DNA from: Victivallales bacterium
GTDB lineage: Bacteria; Verrucomicrobiota; Lentisphaeria; Victivallales; JAADHT01
Assembly (NCBI GenBank): GCA_016930955.1
Contig: JAFGFR010000209.1
Span: forward strand, 1 to 7,836
Direction of reading: 5' to 3'
DNA: 7,836 bases
Position 1 is the stretch's first letter. Each line of letters opens with the position of its first letter. A program made the translations under genes and the position numbers. Below the pieces are notes generated by a model, which made no database searches, was not told the DNA's origin, and saw nothing but the letters and a program-made list of their open reading frames with translations. Positions 6,123 to 7,836 of this stretch are shown here, one piece after another.

Positions 6123-7781
6123 CTATTTTCCGGAAAGATATTCGGCGAAGATTTCCGCCGGGGATAATGACCGGCTGTATATGGACGCATTGCGGATACT
6201 GCCGTTGAACCATCCCCATGATCCGAGCCATCCGATACGGAGCGGCTGGGAAGTCCTGCGCAGGACAACATTTTCTGCGGCCAATCCTTTCCCGGCCTCC
6301 CGGCCGTTCACGTAGACGCGCATGATCTTCCCGTCATATGTGGCTGCGGCATGGGTCCACTCCCCTGGAGCAACCGGCCTTTCCGTCGGGTTATATATCT
6401 TTCTTTCGCCATCCTCCGTGTCCAACTCGAACCACACGGAGTTATCCGGACGCAGATGCAGGCTGTAGCCGCCGCCTTTTTCCGCTTCGTTCCCATATCC
6501 TTTGCCCATGATTGCTGGGTACCAGGTCCGGGTCGGCTCATAGCATATCCAGATTGACAAGCTGAAAGGGGCTTTCAGATTGAGATCCGGGGAGCCTTTG
6601 ATGTCGACACTTTGACGAAGCTCGTCGCTTAATCTTATGGAATCTTTGCGGTCTCCTCCTTTCTTCAAGGCCGGCCCGTTCACCAGTCTGCCATTCAGGG
6701 AATGTCCCGAAAAATCCGGAATCGTCTCCCCCGAGATCTTGTCCATCTTCCACAATCCTATCAGACTCTCGGGGGCTGTCTTTTGCCAGGCTGCAGTATC
6801 CGGGATTCCCACCGGGATGGTTTCCGGGCCGTCAAAAACAAATTCGGCCAAAACTGCAGGCGAATCAAAAGTTTCTCCGCCAGGGACATAGACAACCTGA
6901 TCCTGTTCATTCTTTGAGACACGCCTGAAATTCATGAACATCTTTTCAGGCTTGAGACCGTCTCCGAGCTTATCCAGAGGAATTGCCAAGGCTTCAGCTT
7001 CATAGTTTTTTTTGCCCTCGGCCGGCCGGGAGGGTTTAGCGCCGCTGTCCCAAGCCACGGCAGAACCGTCGGCAGCATACTCGGATCCGGCGACTCCGGC
7101 GGAATTGAGCTTTAAAAGCCTGCCTGGCCCCTCACGTTTCTTTGACACTGCTATTTCCCAGCGTTTCCCTGCCGTGGGGGAAGCTGAAGTCAAATCCGCA
7201 AAACGGACATACAGAAATTTCTCATCAAGAAGCAGTTGCACTTTTGCATCAAGAATCGTTGGTTCGCCATAGGGTGCGCGCCACCCTGAGAGGGTCAAGG
7301 CCTCAGTCCAGTCCACCTTGGAAGGATCTCCATCAATCGACTTCGCATGCGCGAAGGGAATTCTCCTCGCGTGTATCCTCCATGTGAATTTCGACTTGAC
7401 ACTGTCGAGGTATTTCTGCCGTCCTGCGAGCATGTAGCTCCATGTGCTTTTCTCGAAGAGATCGACGTTGCGCTTCGCCATTCCGGCATCAGCCGCCGCC
7501 TTGGCGTTTTCAAAGAACTTGGAAAGTTGCTTCATCCTTTCTTCCGTGCCCAGCCATCCCCAGGCAATCTCCTCGGTCTGATGATCGTAATTCTTGTTGT
7601 CCCTGACATAAGGAGGATAGTTCTCGGGGGAGCAGTAGGTTTTCTCCACGAGCAGATAAAATCTCTTCATGTCCTTTCCGCCGGCACCATAGACACCGTT
7701 GAAATATTCATCAAGCAGAGTATCGACATCCAGATCCGGATTGTCCATCAGCTTGTACCTGTTTTCAAGTTTCAAGTGCAA
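6123..7781 (-). CDS. C-terminal part of DUF4838-type protein with CBM9-like and LamG-like domains; probably 5' truncated
   Basis: The open frame gives 552 residues from a TTG at 7781. Residues 7-120 match the C-terminal part of DUF4838-type glycosidase-like proteins: NPDLDVDTLLDEYFNGVYG (14-32), then MKRFYLLVEKTYCSPENYP and a helical stretch. Residues 130-320 look like a CBM9-like domain (FTWRIHARRIPF, AKVQLLLDEKFLYVRFAD, AEALAIPLDKLGDG, MFMNFRRVS, AVLAEFVFDG). Residues 340-552 are a LamG/concanavalin-like jellyroll (LIGLWKMD, FSLSIWICYE, GEWTHAAATYDGKIMRVYVNGREAG, LRIGWLG, FNGSIRNASIYSRSLSPAEI). Intact relatives carry a signal peptide and a barrel upstream; both are missing here. In-frame stops stand just upstream (TAA at 7796-7794 and two near the window edge), and the TTG has no clear ribosome site. 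An ATG at codon 12 is the other possible start. The downstream DUF4091 gene follows after 56 bp. Confidence 0.78.
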   Translation of the reverse strand: MHLKLENRYKLMDNPDLDVDTLLDEYFNGVYGAGGKDMKRFYLLVEKTYCSPENYPPYVRDNKNYDHQTEEIAWGWLGTEERMKQLSKFFENAKAAADAGMAKRNVDLFEKSTWSYMLAGRQKYLDSVKSKFTWRIHARRIPFAHAKSIDGDPSKVDWTEALTLSGWRAPYGEPTILDAKVQLLLDEKFLYVRFADLTSASPTAGKRWEIAVSKKREGPGRLLKLNSAGVAGSEYAADGSAVAWDSGAKPSRPAEGKKNYEAEALAIPLDKLGDGLKPEKMFMNFRRVSKNEQDQVVYVPGGETFDSPAVLAEFVFDGPETIPVGIPDTAAWQKTAPESLIGLWKMDKISGETIPDFSGHSLNGRLVNGPALKKGGDRKDSIRLSDELRQSVDIKGSPDLNLKAPFSLSIWICYEPTRTWYPAIMGKGYGNEAEKGGGYSLHLRPDNSVWFELDTEDGERKIYNPTERPVAPGEWTHAAATYDGKIMRVYVNGREAGKGLAAENVVLRRTSQPLRIGWLGSWGWFNGSIRNASIYSRSLSPAEIFAEYLSGK

Positions 7782-7803
7782 CTCGTTGTTAGTTTATTCT
7801 CTT

Positions 7804-7816
7804 GCGGCGAAGCCGC
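7804..7816. other. Small GC-rich hairpin upstream of the truncated gene
   Basis: GCGGC, loop GAA, GCCGC: a perfect 5 bp stem close to the right edge of the window. No T-run follows it on either strand, so it is not a convincing terminator. It lies in the 55 bp of unrelated sequence where the missing part of the DUF4838-type gene should be, and could belong to whatever displaced that part. Confidence 0.3.
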
Positions 7817-7836
7817 TCTTAAATGCGCATTATCAA

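Noticed and set aside
1..7836. CRISPR array, tRNA or rRNA
   Set aside because: No evenly spaced direct repeats, cloverleaf or rRNA-like conserved stretch was seen. The three dispersed repeats are far apart and in mixed orientation.

Overview
The window carries four protein-coding genes, all on the minus strand, so transcription runs from the right edge to the left. In that order they are: the C-terminal part of a DUF4838-type glycosidase-like protein with CBM9-like and LamG-like domains (6123-7781); a large secreted DUF4091 glycoside-hydrolase-like protein with an N-terminal CBM9-like domain (2749-6066); the MEP-pathway enzyme IspD (1687-2370); and a cobalamin-binding-domain radical SAM protein (267-1646). 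Most of the plus strand is open only as shadow reading frames. No tRNA, rRNA, CRISPR array or transposase gene was recognised.

The gene content suggests a PVC-group bacterium, perhaps Lentisphaerota, Kiritimatiellota or Planctomycetota. DUF4091 and DUF4838 proteins fused to CBM9-like and LamG domains are typical of the large carbohydrate-active repertoires of those groups. This is inferred from domain content only. The two glycan-related genes are 56 bp apart and probably form one unit. IspD and the radical SAM gene are 40 bp apart and probably form a second unit. A 363-378 bp intergenic region separates the two pairs.

The most notable thing in the window is a short dispersed repeat, present in three copies. 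Copy A (36-184) lies just beyond the end of the radical SAM gene. Copy B (2642-2738) lies just beyond the end of the DUF4091 gene and looks internally deleted. Copy C (5912-6063) lies inside the 5' end of the DUF4091 gene. Its ends are imperfect terminal inverted repeats with the core GAGCCAATTGCAAAACT. Copy C begins directly after the start codon of the DUF4091 gene, downstream of an excellent ribosome binding site, and is read through in frame. It therefore adds about 51 residues in front of what looks like the original signal peptide. This resembles the in-frame palindromic elements known from Rickettsia, but the sequence is different and I do not recognise the family.

The DUF4838-type gene appears to have lost its 5' part: homology starts abruptly within about ten codons of the only possible starts, stops lie upstream in frame, and there is no signal peptide.
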